The notes below the pieces were generated by a model. The model did no database searches, was not told the origin of the DNA, and saw only the letters and a list, made by a program, of their open reading frames with translations. A program made the translations under genes and the position numbers. Positions 34,128 to 45,151 of a DNA stretch of 64,000 nucleotides are shown in pieces. Position 1 is the first letter of the stretch. Every line of letters starts with the position of its first letter. Origin of the DNA: Phytophthora sp. 'mugwort' (lineage: Eukaryota; Oomycota; Peronosporomycetes; Peronosporales; Peronosporaceae); NCBI GenBank assembly GCA_033558025.1, contig JAUCEF010000007.1, positions 310,001-374,000 on the forward strand, in the 5' to 3' direction.

Positions 34128-34202
34128 CACGGAGACGGCACGGGTGTGAGCGTACCGAGCGTTGCGGCCGCCGATAACGCTCACACCCGTGCCGTCTCCG
34201 TG
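34128..34202. repeat. Perfect 25-bp-arm hairpin, right copy
   Basis: Mirror of the hairpin at 17030-17104, unchanged in both arms. Confidence 0.8.
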
Positions 34203-34261
34203 CAAGTAAGCGCCCTGCTACCTGAGCAGCGGCGTGGACGCGCCGACGCCTGGTCGGTCAT

Positions 34262-36504
34262 GCTACCCACGGGCCTGATCTAGGGATTCATCCTCAGGGA
34301 TGCCCTCGGCAGCTTTAATAGTAATGCAGTTGAGGCTTTTATCCCGTTTCCCTTTCACTCTGCTTCTTGCTTTCCTAGCTTCATTCAATTTATCGAGCCG
34401 CCGCTTCCTCTTACCCCACTTACGTTTTGCTGCTGCATTGGCTCGGACAGTTTTATTTCAGGAGATGGTAGCTTCTCCAGAAATCAACGCTTGTCGTCTT
34501 CGAAATTCGCTTCATCCCATTCTTGCCCTTGCATGACGCAGTATACCGACATCAGCAAAAGCCAGGCCTCCTTGGAACCTCTGCGCGGCTCCGAAACAAT
34601 CTTTGTTACGTACCGAAGGACTCGAGTCGGTCCTGCTCTCGTGGAATCACGTCCCCAAAGCTACCATCCCATTTGGCTTTGGTCGGATCCTGGCTGAAAT
34701 CCGAGCAGCACAGCATGCAGCCAAAAACAAAAATTGTTGAGATACACGACATCTCGATACTGTACTAGCACCTCCGCAAAGGTGCACTCTAGCATGTGGT
34801 TGAAAGAGTCTATTGTCCGGCCTCATAAAGTCGATGTAGCTCGGTGAAAAGCATACCCAAATCTTGGAGCAGTTGGGTTGGATGTAAGACGCCACCCGCC
34901 CGCGGTCTGGGGTTTCGCGGTTGCCAGCTTGTAACGACACTTCTTGTAAGGATGTGGTTTGCAAATACGACACATTTTACATCGGTTATGTATGGGTAAA
35001 ACCTTTGGTCCCGACACAATCGATATACGCACAGTCTGGTGCAGACGTAAAGTTTCTATCGTCCAAGGCAAAGGTCACGGGTTCGAGTCCCATCGATAAC
35101 ACATTTTATTTTGCATAGTTTGCATAAATTGCACATAAGGAGGCGCCGCGCGACACCACGACATCTTCCAAGGATCACGTATGTGAACTACACTCATGGT
35201 ACACGCAATCATTATCATGATGACGAAACCAGAGAATGTCCCAGAGTCTCCAGCCAATCAGATAGTCAATAGAGTGTGACGTGTAGGTTTGCATGTGATG
35301 TAGAGGAATGGTTGGTCACCGTGCGGAGAATATCCAGCGTGGCACAAAGGACACACAAGAGCCTCCATGGCGGCTTAGATATAGCGCTAGCGAACTAAGG
35401 ACCGCCCAAAATGAATCACTTCCAAATTTCCTTCCTACTCGACAACTCCTTCTCCTTCTCCTCCGCCCCACATCATTACACTTCTGAGTTGTAGACGTAT
35501 GCCTCGCTTCGGTTCAAGCGAAGCTTTGGGTAGTAGCCGCGTAGATTGACGGAAAACTGGTCTGGCGGGGTCTTCAGATTTGCGTTCCATCATGTCTGGC
35601 GCCTTCTTTGACAAATGTAGGAATATTTTGTGTTCCCAGAAGCTCGTTCGCATGCTTAAGATTATCTGATTGTTTCTCTTTTGAAATCCTGCGACGACGT
35701 CCGCCTGGAGAAATGCCAGGGGGGGCGCACTACTCTTCGAAGCCATATTCCACGGGAAGCCACCTGCAATGTAACCATCGTGAAAACTGGGAATGCACTT
35801 GTAGATCTCGGCAAGTAAAATATGTTTTATCGCCATAGTTCTAGAGCTCACGGTGAAGCGAAGCTGCGTCACAAATCCCTCATTCACATTTGCTTGTTTA
35901 CACGCCGTAGCGATAGCCACTAGCCTGGTCGGTATAAACGTGAACGCCTTGTCGTTATCAATCAGGAGCCAACGCCTTGGTGTCCTTCCTGCTTTCGCCT
36001 CACGCTCCTTGGGAGCTTTCCAGAGCTTTGCTTGTCATGAAGCGGCGCAGCGAGCTCCGACGACAAGCTTCTGCTGCTCTTCCCAGTGGTGCAAAGCCTG
36101 ATGCGTGCGCCGGTCTCCGTCACTGAGCTTCTGCCGCCACGTCTCTTCTGGCAGCCACAGGCTTGTGCTGGACGGGGTATTCCCCCAAACGAGGGCGACG
36201 ACGACTTCTGCAGCTCGCGCGGCTTCTCTTGAGTCGCTAGGTCCCGGCGAGCCTTCGTTGGCAAACCCCGTAGCTGATGCTGCTCTTCCTGATAAAGGGC
36301 GACCTTTATGGGGCGCGGTGGCACCTCTGGGCAAGCTTTGCTGTCCTTGGGGACGGTCGCAGCCTTGGACAGCTTGTACGCGGCGAGATGGTTCTCTTTG
36401 GTAAGCTCCTTCTTCTTCTCCTGCTTGGGTGGGTGGCGTTCGCGAAACGAGGGGCGGGCCAGCCGCCGATACAGTACGTGTCCCACAGTATAAGTGGGCA
36501 TTCC
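34262..36504 (-). pseudogene. Unrecognised transposon-like coding relic, right copy
   Basis: Mirror of 14728-16970. Its first segment stays open for 184 codons (36516-35962), longer than in the left arm, because CAA is kept where the left arm has TAA. A second frame (36334-36035) carries RTHQALHHWEEQQKLVVGAR, and the frame around 35920 carries the IPSFHDGYIAGGFPW segment. Function is unknown; position inside the duplication suggests a transposon gene. Confidence 0.5.
35019..35101 (+). repeat. tRNA-like / SINE-like segment, right copy
   Basis: Mirror of 16131-16213, with the same A-box-like and B-box sequences. The B box GGTTCGAGTCC falls at about 35080-35090. Confidence 0.4.
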
Positions 36505-37724
36505 ACTATTTCTCATCAGTACATAATACAGTGTATGGCCGAAGGTCTATACCAGTCAGTTTATTTTCAGTTTTCTCTCGTTTATCGCACCGACGAGTCC
36601 AAATAACGGCATAGTTGCTCGCCTTGTCAGTATTAATCTCATCGCCGTCTCCCTTTCATGTGTCTGCATACACTCGCTGGTTCGAGTTTTGTCCTCAACT
36701 CGTCATCCATCAAGTGCAGCATCTGATGGAGCTGTGACGCTATCTCTTCCTACTCCGGGTGATACTAAACGGCATTAAAACAAGGTGTATCCGCTCAGTT
36801 TAACATGTTCGTGTTGCTCAGGTGGTAAATGTTGTGGTACTATGGTGCTGGAGGGTGTTCATGTTGGGCTCTACGGACCTGTTGTGTCGACATTGGGACA
36901 TCATGCGAAAGTGGTGAACTTCGGCACCTGCAGCGACAGTGGTGAGCAGTAAGCCCAGGCTATTTTTTTGCTAAGTGTCATAACACATGTTTTGATTTCA
37001 TGTTTTACATGCTTTCTTTTGCTTTTGTGAACCATATTTGCCTATGTTTGGACACGATTTTTATTTTTTTGCGTTGGCCGCACTATTAGTCCATACCATG
37101 ACGGTTCCGATATCCCAAATCTTTCCGACAGTGGGGACGGCCGCAAAAGAAGGTGCATTAAAAACCGGTAACGGCTAAAATGAAAACCAGTTTATTGAGG
37201 TTAGGTCTTTCTTTCAATTGGCCTGCGAGTCCGCTTCAGCTTTTATGGGGCGCTTGCAGGCGCGAGGAAATAGCCTCTAGAGGCCTCTGGGCCGAGAAAA
37301 TCGACATTATTGATATGTATACGTTTTTAGCCCTGGAGAATGTACAACTGGGGCGGTAAAATAAAAAATTCATTAATGAGGTCCGCACCCGTGCAAGGGG
37401 GGGGGGGCACAATTTGAAGCAGTCTCGCGACAGCGAAGTCCTAGTGAAGTTGTTTATTGGTTAATTTATTAACGAATCAGTGGTATGAAAGCCTCTCATT
37501 GTGAGCTTTAAATCCAATGGGAACTGGCCACCTGGCTCTGGCAGAGACAAGCACGAAGTTAGTGGCTGCCAGACACTGCGAAGACTGATCCGTCGCCGAC
37601 ACAGGCTTTGAGCTCTCACTCTTCCTTTTTTCAAGCCTACTGCCCAAGTCTCCGGCTCAAGACCCGTTCGAGGCCGTACGCCCGTACGCGGTGCCTGACC
37701 GCCTCCGACCCCCCCCCCCTTTCC
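36505..37724. other. Noncoding stretch, nothing recognised
   Basis: About 1.2 kb right of the inverted duplication. It contains homopolymers (G run near 37400, C run near 37712) and no convincing coding frame, RNA or repeat. Confidence 0.4.
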
Positions 37725-37794
37725 AACACTGTAGCATAACGGATAGAGCGCAGGGCTTCGGCCTGAGATGTTCGTTCGAATCGAACCAGTGTTA
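37725..37794 (+). tRNA. tRNA-like gene or tRNA-derived SINE head
   Basis: Acceptor arms AACACTG and CAGTGTT are perfectly complementary, and the T arm GTTCG-TTCGAAT-CGAAC is perfect. The D-arm region TAGCATAACGGATAGAGCG is typical of arginine tRNAs. The anticodon arm is abnormal: CAGG/CCTG closes a GCTTCGG loop without the universal T33. I therefore doubt it is a working tRNA. Anticodon identity cannot be assigned. Confidence 0.45.
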
Positions 37795-37849
37795 TCGATC
37801 AAGAAATAGCGCTTGGGATTGCGTGTTGGCGCTGAACTGCGTGTGGACT

Positions 37850-38090
37850 GCTACGTCTTGTGTGTGTGTGGCGTGTGTGCGTCCAGGCTGCTGCGTGCGT
37901 GTTGCGAGCAGGCTGCGGTTGTGGTGTGTGGTGATATTCTGTTGTGTGTGCAGCTGCGTGTGCGCTGCTGCATTACACGTGTTTCTGCTGGGGGTGCACG
38001 TATGCGCTGCTGTGGTGCTGGTGTGTTGTGTGTGCTTGGACGCTGCTTGTTGTTTCTACTTGTGCTATTGCATGTTGCTGGTTAACTCGA
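37850..38090 (+). repeat. T/G-skewed low-complexity tract
   Basis: About 240 bp of TGTG, GTGCG and CTGCTG words with very little A on the plus strand. There is no fixed period. Frames through it are Cys/Val/Leu-rich artefacts. Confidence 0.6.
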
Positions 38091-38119
38091 TATGTATTAT
38101 GAACTTGTCTGTTCGGCTA

Positions 38120-40315
38120 CTAACTCGTTTAGACGTGACCTGCTAGGGATAGAATGTCTTGATTGTCTGTACGAGCCGGGTCCCGGATGCGACCGATGGC
38201 AAGCAGGCGCTTGTATGCGACGATGCGTTCGTCCAAGGCGCCGGACCTGTGAAGCGGACGTAGCGCGCGCAGTAGCACTGCCGGCTCCCATTGCATGGAT
38301 CCGTCGCGACTTCAAGAACTGGAGCACGGCTTCCTCCGCGCGCGTGCCGACAGCGAGAATTTCGTCCTTGTAGCTCTCCGACGCGTCAAGGATGAAGCCA
38401 TCGGCCATGAAGATCTCCAGGAAGGCGACGACGAACCGGAACTCTGACTTCTTCTGCCTGTCGGTGAAGTTCCACAAGCGAGGCACGCGAGTGTACGACT
38501 CGAACCAAGCAGCGAACAGGTACGTTACCTGCTCCTTCCTGCGTTGGGCTTGGGCTCTTAGTCTGACGTTGCTTCCTCTTGTTCGTCTTCAGTGCTTATT
38601 GCCTTGTTTGTAAATTTTAGTTGGACGGCCTCGACAATAGTCAGTCGAGCCGCCAAGGCCTGGAGATAAGCTCTCGAATGACAGCGATAAGGTAATCCGG
38701 TTGTTGGCAATGGCGTTGGTGTTTGTTTGTGTCTTGTTCTGGCGCTTGAGCAGGCGAAGCGGCCGTGTCGTGCAGCGCAACAAACCATGCAAGCAAATCT
38801 GCGTGCGGTATGTCAGCAGCAACCCAGCATTAATCCGCACGTTTGACGATCGGGCTCGTAGGCGCGAGCTCCTTCAAATGCGGGTAGTACCGAACGAGGT
38901 ACGCCGTGAGAATGGTGAGGACTTTGTTGCTAAGTTGAGCCGTTGCTCCTTGAGTCCTGTGCAGGTGTTGAACAGGAAGCCACGCAAGCGTGCCAGCCGC
39001 TCTTAAGCCCCATGATCCAGCGCAGCGACGTCAAGAACGATAGGAGCGGTGTCGTTTTCCCAGCCACTCAGCACTCGCGCGACCTTCGTGTCCTCCCGTG
39101 GCGTGTTGTACGCGTATGTAAAGCATTTGTTGAACTTGCTCATGTCCCACGCGCCACGGTCGAAGATCCACTGCTGGGCAAGGCGATCGTCGCCGTTAGC
39201 ATGCTGTGCACCTCCACGGCGGAAGGAATGACAGGTCAAGTCCGTCGTGGCTCCAGCAGGCTTCGCCACGCAGCAGTCGGTTAATGTACGCTTGTACGCC
39301 ATCTGCGCCACGTGGCTTCTCTCCGAGGCGAGACTTCGACGGGGTCGTTGCACAACTCACTTGTTCTTGTGCTCTTGTACGCAGCGAACTTGGTGGCGCC
39401 AGGAACGCGTGTTGGGGGGTGAATGCGGGTGCAGCAGGCGCAGGAGCCGCCAAGGCGGAGCTCAGCGAAGCAGACTCAGCGGTCAACAAGTCATGGAGCG
39501 GCACACCGGGCTGGAGCGGCTCCCCACTTGCAGGTGCCAGCTCCGGGACTGGCTGAGCAAGGCCGCCGGCAGGGTGCCGTCTGCATCACAAGCGTCACAG
39601 CGAGCGAGTGCAGCGGGCAGGTAGCGAAGTCTTCAGGATCGAGCGTGAGTCCTTGCTTTTCTGCCGTTTTCACCCTAACGAGCCGTAGGTAGAAGACGCC
39701 GTCCGCTGACACTGACACGTGCTGTTTGCGTAGGATGCCTAGGTCGGACGAGTGCCAAAAAAAAGCAGTGCCACATGAGGCACGCCAACGCAGCGTCTTG
39801 GTAGTCACTGGCGGCGCGAGCCGTGCTGTAGATATAGCAAATTAGAAAACCTAAGTCCTATTTAGTACAAGGCGGAGCCTTATTAACGAGCCCACCCTCT
39901 TCCCTTTTCAAGCAATACTTGTCCAGAGTTTTTCCTTGTTTCAAAAAGTTCATCTCCGTTGGCAAACAGAGATGGGTGAACTCATCAAGCAGCCACAGCT
40001 TTATGTTCCGATAGTAGGGCGTCGCAGTATTGCGAGCTAGCTTACCTTTCTTACTGTCATTAGTGGCGAGGTAGTAGCCAAAGCGGCCCATTGTGGCGGC
40101 CAGACGTTTGCCAGAGGGGTTTGTGAGGATGCTAGCACGGAACAGCTCCATGCTAACACCATCGTCCTCAAGCATTCGACCGAACGCGCTAATGGCCGTC
40201 GTGCGGGCCTTCTGCGCGTTCGAGGAAACGAACGCGGAGAGGCTCATGCTGACTGTCTATTCTGCGTTTTGTCAAATAAGGACGAGTGGCCGACAGCTAG
40301 TGTCCACAACCTAAA
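38120..40315 (-). mobile_element. Crypton element (tyrosine-recombinase transposon), degenerate
   Basis: A run of minus-strand coding segments matches the oomycete Crypton gene from N- to C-terminus. Cryptons leave little terminal signature, so the limits are those of recognisable coding sequence. No target duplication could be fixed. Confidence 0.8.
38130..40247 (-). pseudogene. Crypton tyrosine recombinase pseudogene
   Basis: The N-terminus at 40247 (MSLSAFVSSNAQKARTTAIS) leads to RLAATMGRFGYYLATNDSKK, CLKREEGGLVNKAPPCTK. The next segment reads YQDAALACLMWHCF, then, in a shifted frame, HSSDLGILRKQHVSVSADG; the first catalytic Arg expected here (GRxSDL) is lost at a T homopolymer near 39762. 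After another shift near 39275 comes CHSFRRGGAQHAN (the HxxR box), RLAQQWIFDRGAW and FTYAYNTPREDTKVARVLSG with the Tyr nucleophile. A further block (TDRQKKSEFRFVVAFLEIFM, DASESYKDEILAVGTRAEEA) at 38486-38140 may be its tail or a second relic. Multiple frame changes make it inactive. Confidence 0.85.
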
Positions 40316-40808
40316 CTACCGGTAGAAGTGGTGCCCAGTTGTCGGAACCGAAAAGATATTTGAAAAATATATTTTTGACTTGATTTTTGTATTGTAATAT
40401 CCACAGTTTGCCTCACATTCCAACAAATATTTATCGGAATGTGTCGGAATGTAAAATCTTGATCGAATGCACACTATTGGCTAAAATTGGCAAAACGACG
40501 TGCTCTGATTGGATAACAAAGGTGTTTCAGTGCCCAGCCCACAATCTATCTGTCGGAAGGACGTGTATATTCATCCATACCATAAAATATCCGACCAACG
40601 GACCAATCCGACCTGTACCAACAGTATGGTACATCACGAATAGCCAACTCTCACTTCTCTGATTGCGAATTGGGACAGTTGCAGCCGTCGATGGAGCAAT
40701 TGCAGACGTGGGATCGATTTTCGGCCGGAAACAACACGACTGACAGCCAATTGAGGCTGTACGGAATCAGTACAAGCACCTCATTGGCAAGAAAACGAGA
40801 ATGGATCA
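40316..40808. other. AT-rich noncoding stretch
   Basis: Between the Crypton and the MULE fragment. It has repeated TTTGCC/CGGAATG words near 40420-40460 but no gene. Confidence 0.35.
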
Positions 40809-41498
40809 ATGATTGCGAGTAGTGTTCAAGCAGCAGCATGCGCCCGTCGCAATTTAATGCACAGTGTTGGAATACAAGATTTGCGAGTACATCGTGACGA
40901 TTTTTCGAGTAAGCTAGAAGCACTGGCAGACGTGCTGAGCACATACTGCTTGGAACGCGTCAAGCGACAATGGAATCGTTCCATTGTCGCCGGCCAAACG
41001 TTTACGCGGTATTAAGCGGCACACGAGTCCGTCGACATGTACAAGTTTGTTCTTTTGTTTGGAAATGGTATTGACATTACTTGGTGAGCTGCTGCGCCAT
41101 GTACGTGCAATTGTTTGTTTTACATGTCCAGACGTTTACAATGCCAGCACATTTTCAGCGTGATGCGACACAGCAAAATTGCTTTGTTTAAAGTTGCGCA
41201 ACTTCAGCCTCGATGGTCGATGAAAGAAGCCCAAGCACCTGAACCTCTTTTGAGTAAGACGATTTTACAGCTTGCTACACTTGGTGAGGTTCAGGGCTCA
41301 CGAGATTCCCCAGTTCTCTTGAGTTCCGCAAACCGGCGGATTGGGTACGTCAAGATTAAACGTGGTGAGAATTGTGCGCAACCTGTGCTTTCCGACTGTG
41401 AAAAGTACAATGTTGTACAAGCCGAGCTGCTTCCAGTAGTTAACGCGATGCAGCGCCTCCCATCGCACAATTTTTTCTCGTGCTTTTTTGAAATGTGA
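40809..41498 (+). pseudogene. SWIM-type MULE transposase fragment
   Basis: Only the C-terminal part of the family is present: MIASSVQAAACARRNLMHSV, LADVLSTYCLERVKRQWNRS and, after a frame break, LQCQHIFSVMRHSKIALFKV with QPRWSM. This is the LxCxHI..PRWSM pattern that closes oomycete ZSWIM/MULE proteins. The catalytic half is missing. It lies 380 bp upstream of a Ulp1-type relic on the same strand, the arrangement known from Ulp1-carrying MULEs. Confidence 0.6.
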
Positions 41499-41878
41499 TG
41501 CATCTTAGATGCTTTCAAGGCGAAGCGGGAGTTTTTAGAGCATCCGCTGACGACAAGAGCGATGACACAAGTTAAGAACTCGACGGTGATGACCTAAGCG
41601 GCGACGATAGCATTAACTTTGATGACCCAGAACCAACGGCCGCAGGCAACACGCTCGTACCGAGCCGAACGACCAAAGTGGACAACCCTTTTTTAGTAGA
41701 CCATCATCATAAGTGACACAACCTGAGCTTGGTATTTCTGAGGCATCTTAACAACTGTTAGATGCGACAGAGGCAATTGTTGTAAGGGACACAGCGAAAT
41801 CATCTACAGAGCAGGGGGGGGTACGTCTGCTACTAGGAATACAACTGAAGTGCGCAACTTCCTGCTACGAACACTCCT

Positions 41879-43570
41879 ATGAGCCGCTGTGAACCGATCC
41901 CACGTCGCGCTGCAGCTTCGTCAGAGGTTGACGTTGTCAAATTTCATCCAGCAAGTCGAGCAGCGTCAAGTGCGAGCGTTACCAAGCAGAATAAGACCCG
42001 ACGAGCCCTGCTCACCCTTCACTGGAACTGCCCCATCGATATGGAAGAACGCCTTTTGTGGATTCATCATTTTCCTGACACAGATGGAGTCTGCGAAATC
42101 ATCGATCGATTTCCGGTGCTGTTCTCCGAGTCGTATCTGCAGTCCCGAAGGCCGGAGGTAACGCTGTGGATACCACCGGCAACATACAATCACCTAATTT
42201 CTCGAGGAATTATTACTAATATTAGCAGTGCTTTGACGAACTGGAAGTCCAACCACGCAAAGCTGGTGGAGGATGCTATCGGTGAGCTGATTAAGCGTGT
42301 CACTTACAATGTCGATTTGGAAGCCGAAGAGGCTGTTCCTATGATCGTCTTGGCTACCACGGCGAATTCACAAGGTAAATGCTGTGCTTTCATCATGTCA
42401 GCGCAAAAGTTACTTACAAGTATGTCTACGTATTATTAGGAGGTATGCCGACGTAGTGGAGCAAGTATACGCTGCCCGAGACATTGCGGACAGCTATCAA
42501 GATGACGTAAATTGGATTCGGAGGGATTGGGCGTGCATAACTAGTGTCAATGTTGTGCTGCATGATCCTTCCACCATGCATGCCCTCTCTCGAATGGCCC
42601 AGAAAGTAGCGCAACTTCTGGCCGAGTCATGTTGAAGCAAAACTCAGCTTGAGGGCTGGTGCAACGGGTAGGGGGGGGGCTTCGTGGAGCTTCTCGATGT
42701 TGTGGGTCATCTCGCAGGTAAAACGCGGCTAAGTGACGCGGTGATGCACTGTGCTTCGCAGTATCTCTTTTCGCACCAGAAGGCGATGTGCTTGCCGTGG
42801 ATCCGGTTCACGTTGAGCGTCAGAAGTTCGTGTTCCCAGCAAGCATCATGACGGAGTATGCCCACGATATCGTCCCCGAATATCTGCGGTCGTTGAAACA
42901 TTGGGTACTCCAGATCTCAGTATTTCTGCACCAGCAGAAACGTCGAGCCTGATACAAAGCGAAATCGTTTATAAGTTGGTGCTCTATGATCGACTTGGCG
43001 CAGACCTCAATATCGAATTTCTAAGAACTAGTTGGAAGACGTTCACACTACCATTTCTACGGGCATGGCGTGCACGTGACGCAAAAATCAAAGTTGGTGT
43101 TGCTCACGATGGTCCGGCTCTCGCAGCTCCGAGTACCATGGGTAAGACTGGATGGAATGAAATCAAACAGGAAAAGTGTTTGTCGAAGGAAAACGACGCC
43201 GCAAACACATCGAGCAGCTCTACCTTTAAAGATGAGGAAACATCTGAGATATGCAACTCTTTTCTCCGTCCGTGGAGAAAACGTTCTCATATATCCAAGG
43301 CAACGTGACCAGGTGAGTTGCGGTGTTCTTTGTCTGGCTCAAGCATACACCCTCATCGCCGGTAACGATACGTTTAACCATAAGAAGGTGATGGAGCACG
43401 AAGTGATCGAAACCACGCGTCTGTGCATAATGTGGCTGCTTCTGTATGATTGCGACGAAGTCCAACAGGCAGCTGATGCAGATTTTAGCGATGCGCCGGA
43501 GGTTCGAGCTATTGACAAGAAGGTCAAGAAGTTCTTCAAGGCGACAATTCGCAGCGAAGGATCGGTTTAG
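41879..43570 (+). pseudogene. Ulp1-type (C48) cysteine protease relic, transposon-associated
   Basis: SUMO-protease-like domain split over several frames. The leading part (MEERLLWIHHFPDTDGVCEI, RRPEVTLWIPPATYNHLISR) is of unknown fold. From about 42690 it follows the Ulp1 order: TRLSDAVMHCA (the W/R-LxD opening), VFPASIMTEYAHDI, LKHWVLQISVFL (catalytic His in HW), LVLYDRLGADLN (catalytic Asp) and QRDQVSCGVLCLAQAYTLIA (Gln and nucleophilic Cys). All catalytic residues are visible but the frame shifts near 42640, 42900 and 43250. Some shifts could be introns, but no clean GT-AG joins were found. Confidence 0.6.
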
Positions 43571-44223
43571 CGTCGATTCGATCGACGTTGGTTTCCAACA
43601 AAGCAGCAGTAGAATTCATGTTCGTGAGAGGTGCATCCGAGAGCTAGATGTAGCAAGAGAGCGAGCAAATTTAATTACATTTTTTCGCCACGACTCAGCA
43701 TTGCACTCGCACAAGAACTATGTCAGCCCATCGTGTTCCCTTCGGGGGTGTTCACTGTCGCAAGCAGCATGCTGCGGCCCAAGTTGCGAGCTAACTACAT
43801 GTAGCTCTAACTGGACCGGTCAGTGTAGAGATCCGCCTTGAACCACGCTATTGCAAATATTTGATCAAAACACTCATGCCATGAAGTTGCGCACCTTCAC
43901 TTTGAAGGTGCTCGAAGTTGTCCAAAGGTGCTCAAAGGTGCTCTAGTGAAGGTGCTCAAAGGTGCTGTAGGTGCTCAAACAGAAGTTGCTTTAACGAGAG
44001 CCGAGGACTTCAATGGAAACCGCGGCTGTCGTAAGACAAAAACGCTTGCTTTAGGTGGGCCGTGTCACGGCAGTTAGGACGCAGCCGGCGAATTTTATAT
44101 TTAAGTACCGTATGTGGAGAGCGCGTCTGGCCGGACGGCTGAGTGCGCGGTTATTGTATCAGCGGTGGCTGTCTGTGATAGCGGACAAGCTCAGTCACTG
44201 TATGTATTAGGCTTCCAAAACTC
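43571..44223. other. Noncoding stretch with 9-bp word cluster
   Basis: Between the Ulp1 relic and the foldback element. At 43885-43990 the word AAGGTGCTC or close variants occurs about seven times with irregular spacing. No gene is supported. Confidence 0.45.
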
Positions 44224-45151
44224 GAATGCCGTTGCGCAGTAAGTTATCGAAAAACTTGCACCTGGAAGAATATCTTGATAATGTTTCTTTGTATTATACA
44301 ATATTAAATTGGATCTTCTCTGGATATTTTAATATACTACGGCTGCCATATTTGTAACTAGGGTTAAGTGAAAAATAACACGGCGGCCAAATATGGGAAT
44401 ATATTACGCTGCACCGTAATATATGAAAAGTATACTTTTTGGCTGTTGTAAACAAAGCCTGTATACAGGACGAGCTGTAGTGTATTCATAACATAATAAA
44501 TAGCGTGGAAAAAGATCGTATTCTTGTGCTGAAACTATCTTATGGATGAATATGACCACTTATCCGCCAATACTTAGTTTTACTATACTTCTTTTAAACC
44601 AATCACACCTCGTTTTTACTATCAGCCAATCAGAACAGGGGTAAAGACCACTACCAATTTCAACTAGTGATTATGTTTACGGATAGGTCCGTCCTCTATG
44701 CCGGCAATTGACGTAGGAACACGAAAAATATGTGTATGTCCATACAAATTCCATGATGTTGGCATATCACATGCATATTTTCAAGCTATCCGACCCATCC
44801 GACAGGGGCAGTAATTGAAGAACAAGTACAGTCGCTTCTCGAACCCATAAGATAGTTTCAGCATAAGAAATTTACGAATGCTTTTTTTCTCGACGGGATC
44901 ACTATTTATTATGTTATGAACACTGTACAGCTCGCCTGTCAACATGTTTCTACATGTTTTTACAGGCCAAAAGTATACCCATATATTATGATGCAGCGAA
45001 ATTTATTCCCATATTTGGCCTTGTTCCTGTATTTTTTTCTCTTAACCCTAGCTACGAATATGCTTCCATATTATTGAATATCCAGAGAATAATCCAATTT
45101 ATTGTACAAAGAAACATTTCTTCCAATTGCAATTTTTCGGCAACGGCATTC
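44224..45151. mobile_element. Foldback/MITE-like element of about 0.93 kb
   Basis: Imperfect inverted arms of about 320 bp: 44224-44545 and 44844-45151. Outer ends are GAATGCCGTTGC and its complement at 45140-45151. Shared blocks inside include CTAGGGTTAAG, GGCCAAATATGGGAAT, TTCATAACATAATAAATAG and GCTGAAACTATCTTATGG. The central 300 bp is unique and noncoding. The element carries no transposase, so it is non-autonomous. No target duplication was fixed. Confidence 0.8.

Larger units (their letters stand above)
27889..36504 (-). repeat. Right arm of 21.8-kb inverted duplication
   Basis: Reverse-complement partner of 14726-23343. Arm-specific differences show the copies have begun to drift independently. 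The relic frame near 36160 keeps CAA where the left arm has TAA (15067). The MULE frame near 31508 has lost a base that the left arm keeps near 19725. The outer limit is gradual near 36504, where GGCATTCC still matches left-arm GGATGCCC. Confidence 0.95.

Noticed and set aside
14726..36504. One giant foldback transposon with 8.6-kb terminal repeats
   Set aside because: The arms contain several unrelated nested elements, and the outer limits show no clear terminal motif or target duplication, so a segmental duplication is the simpler reading.
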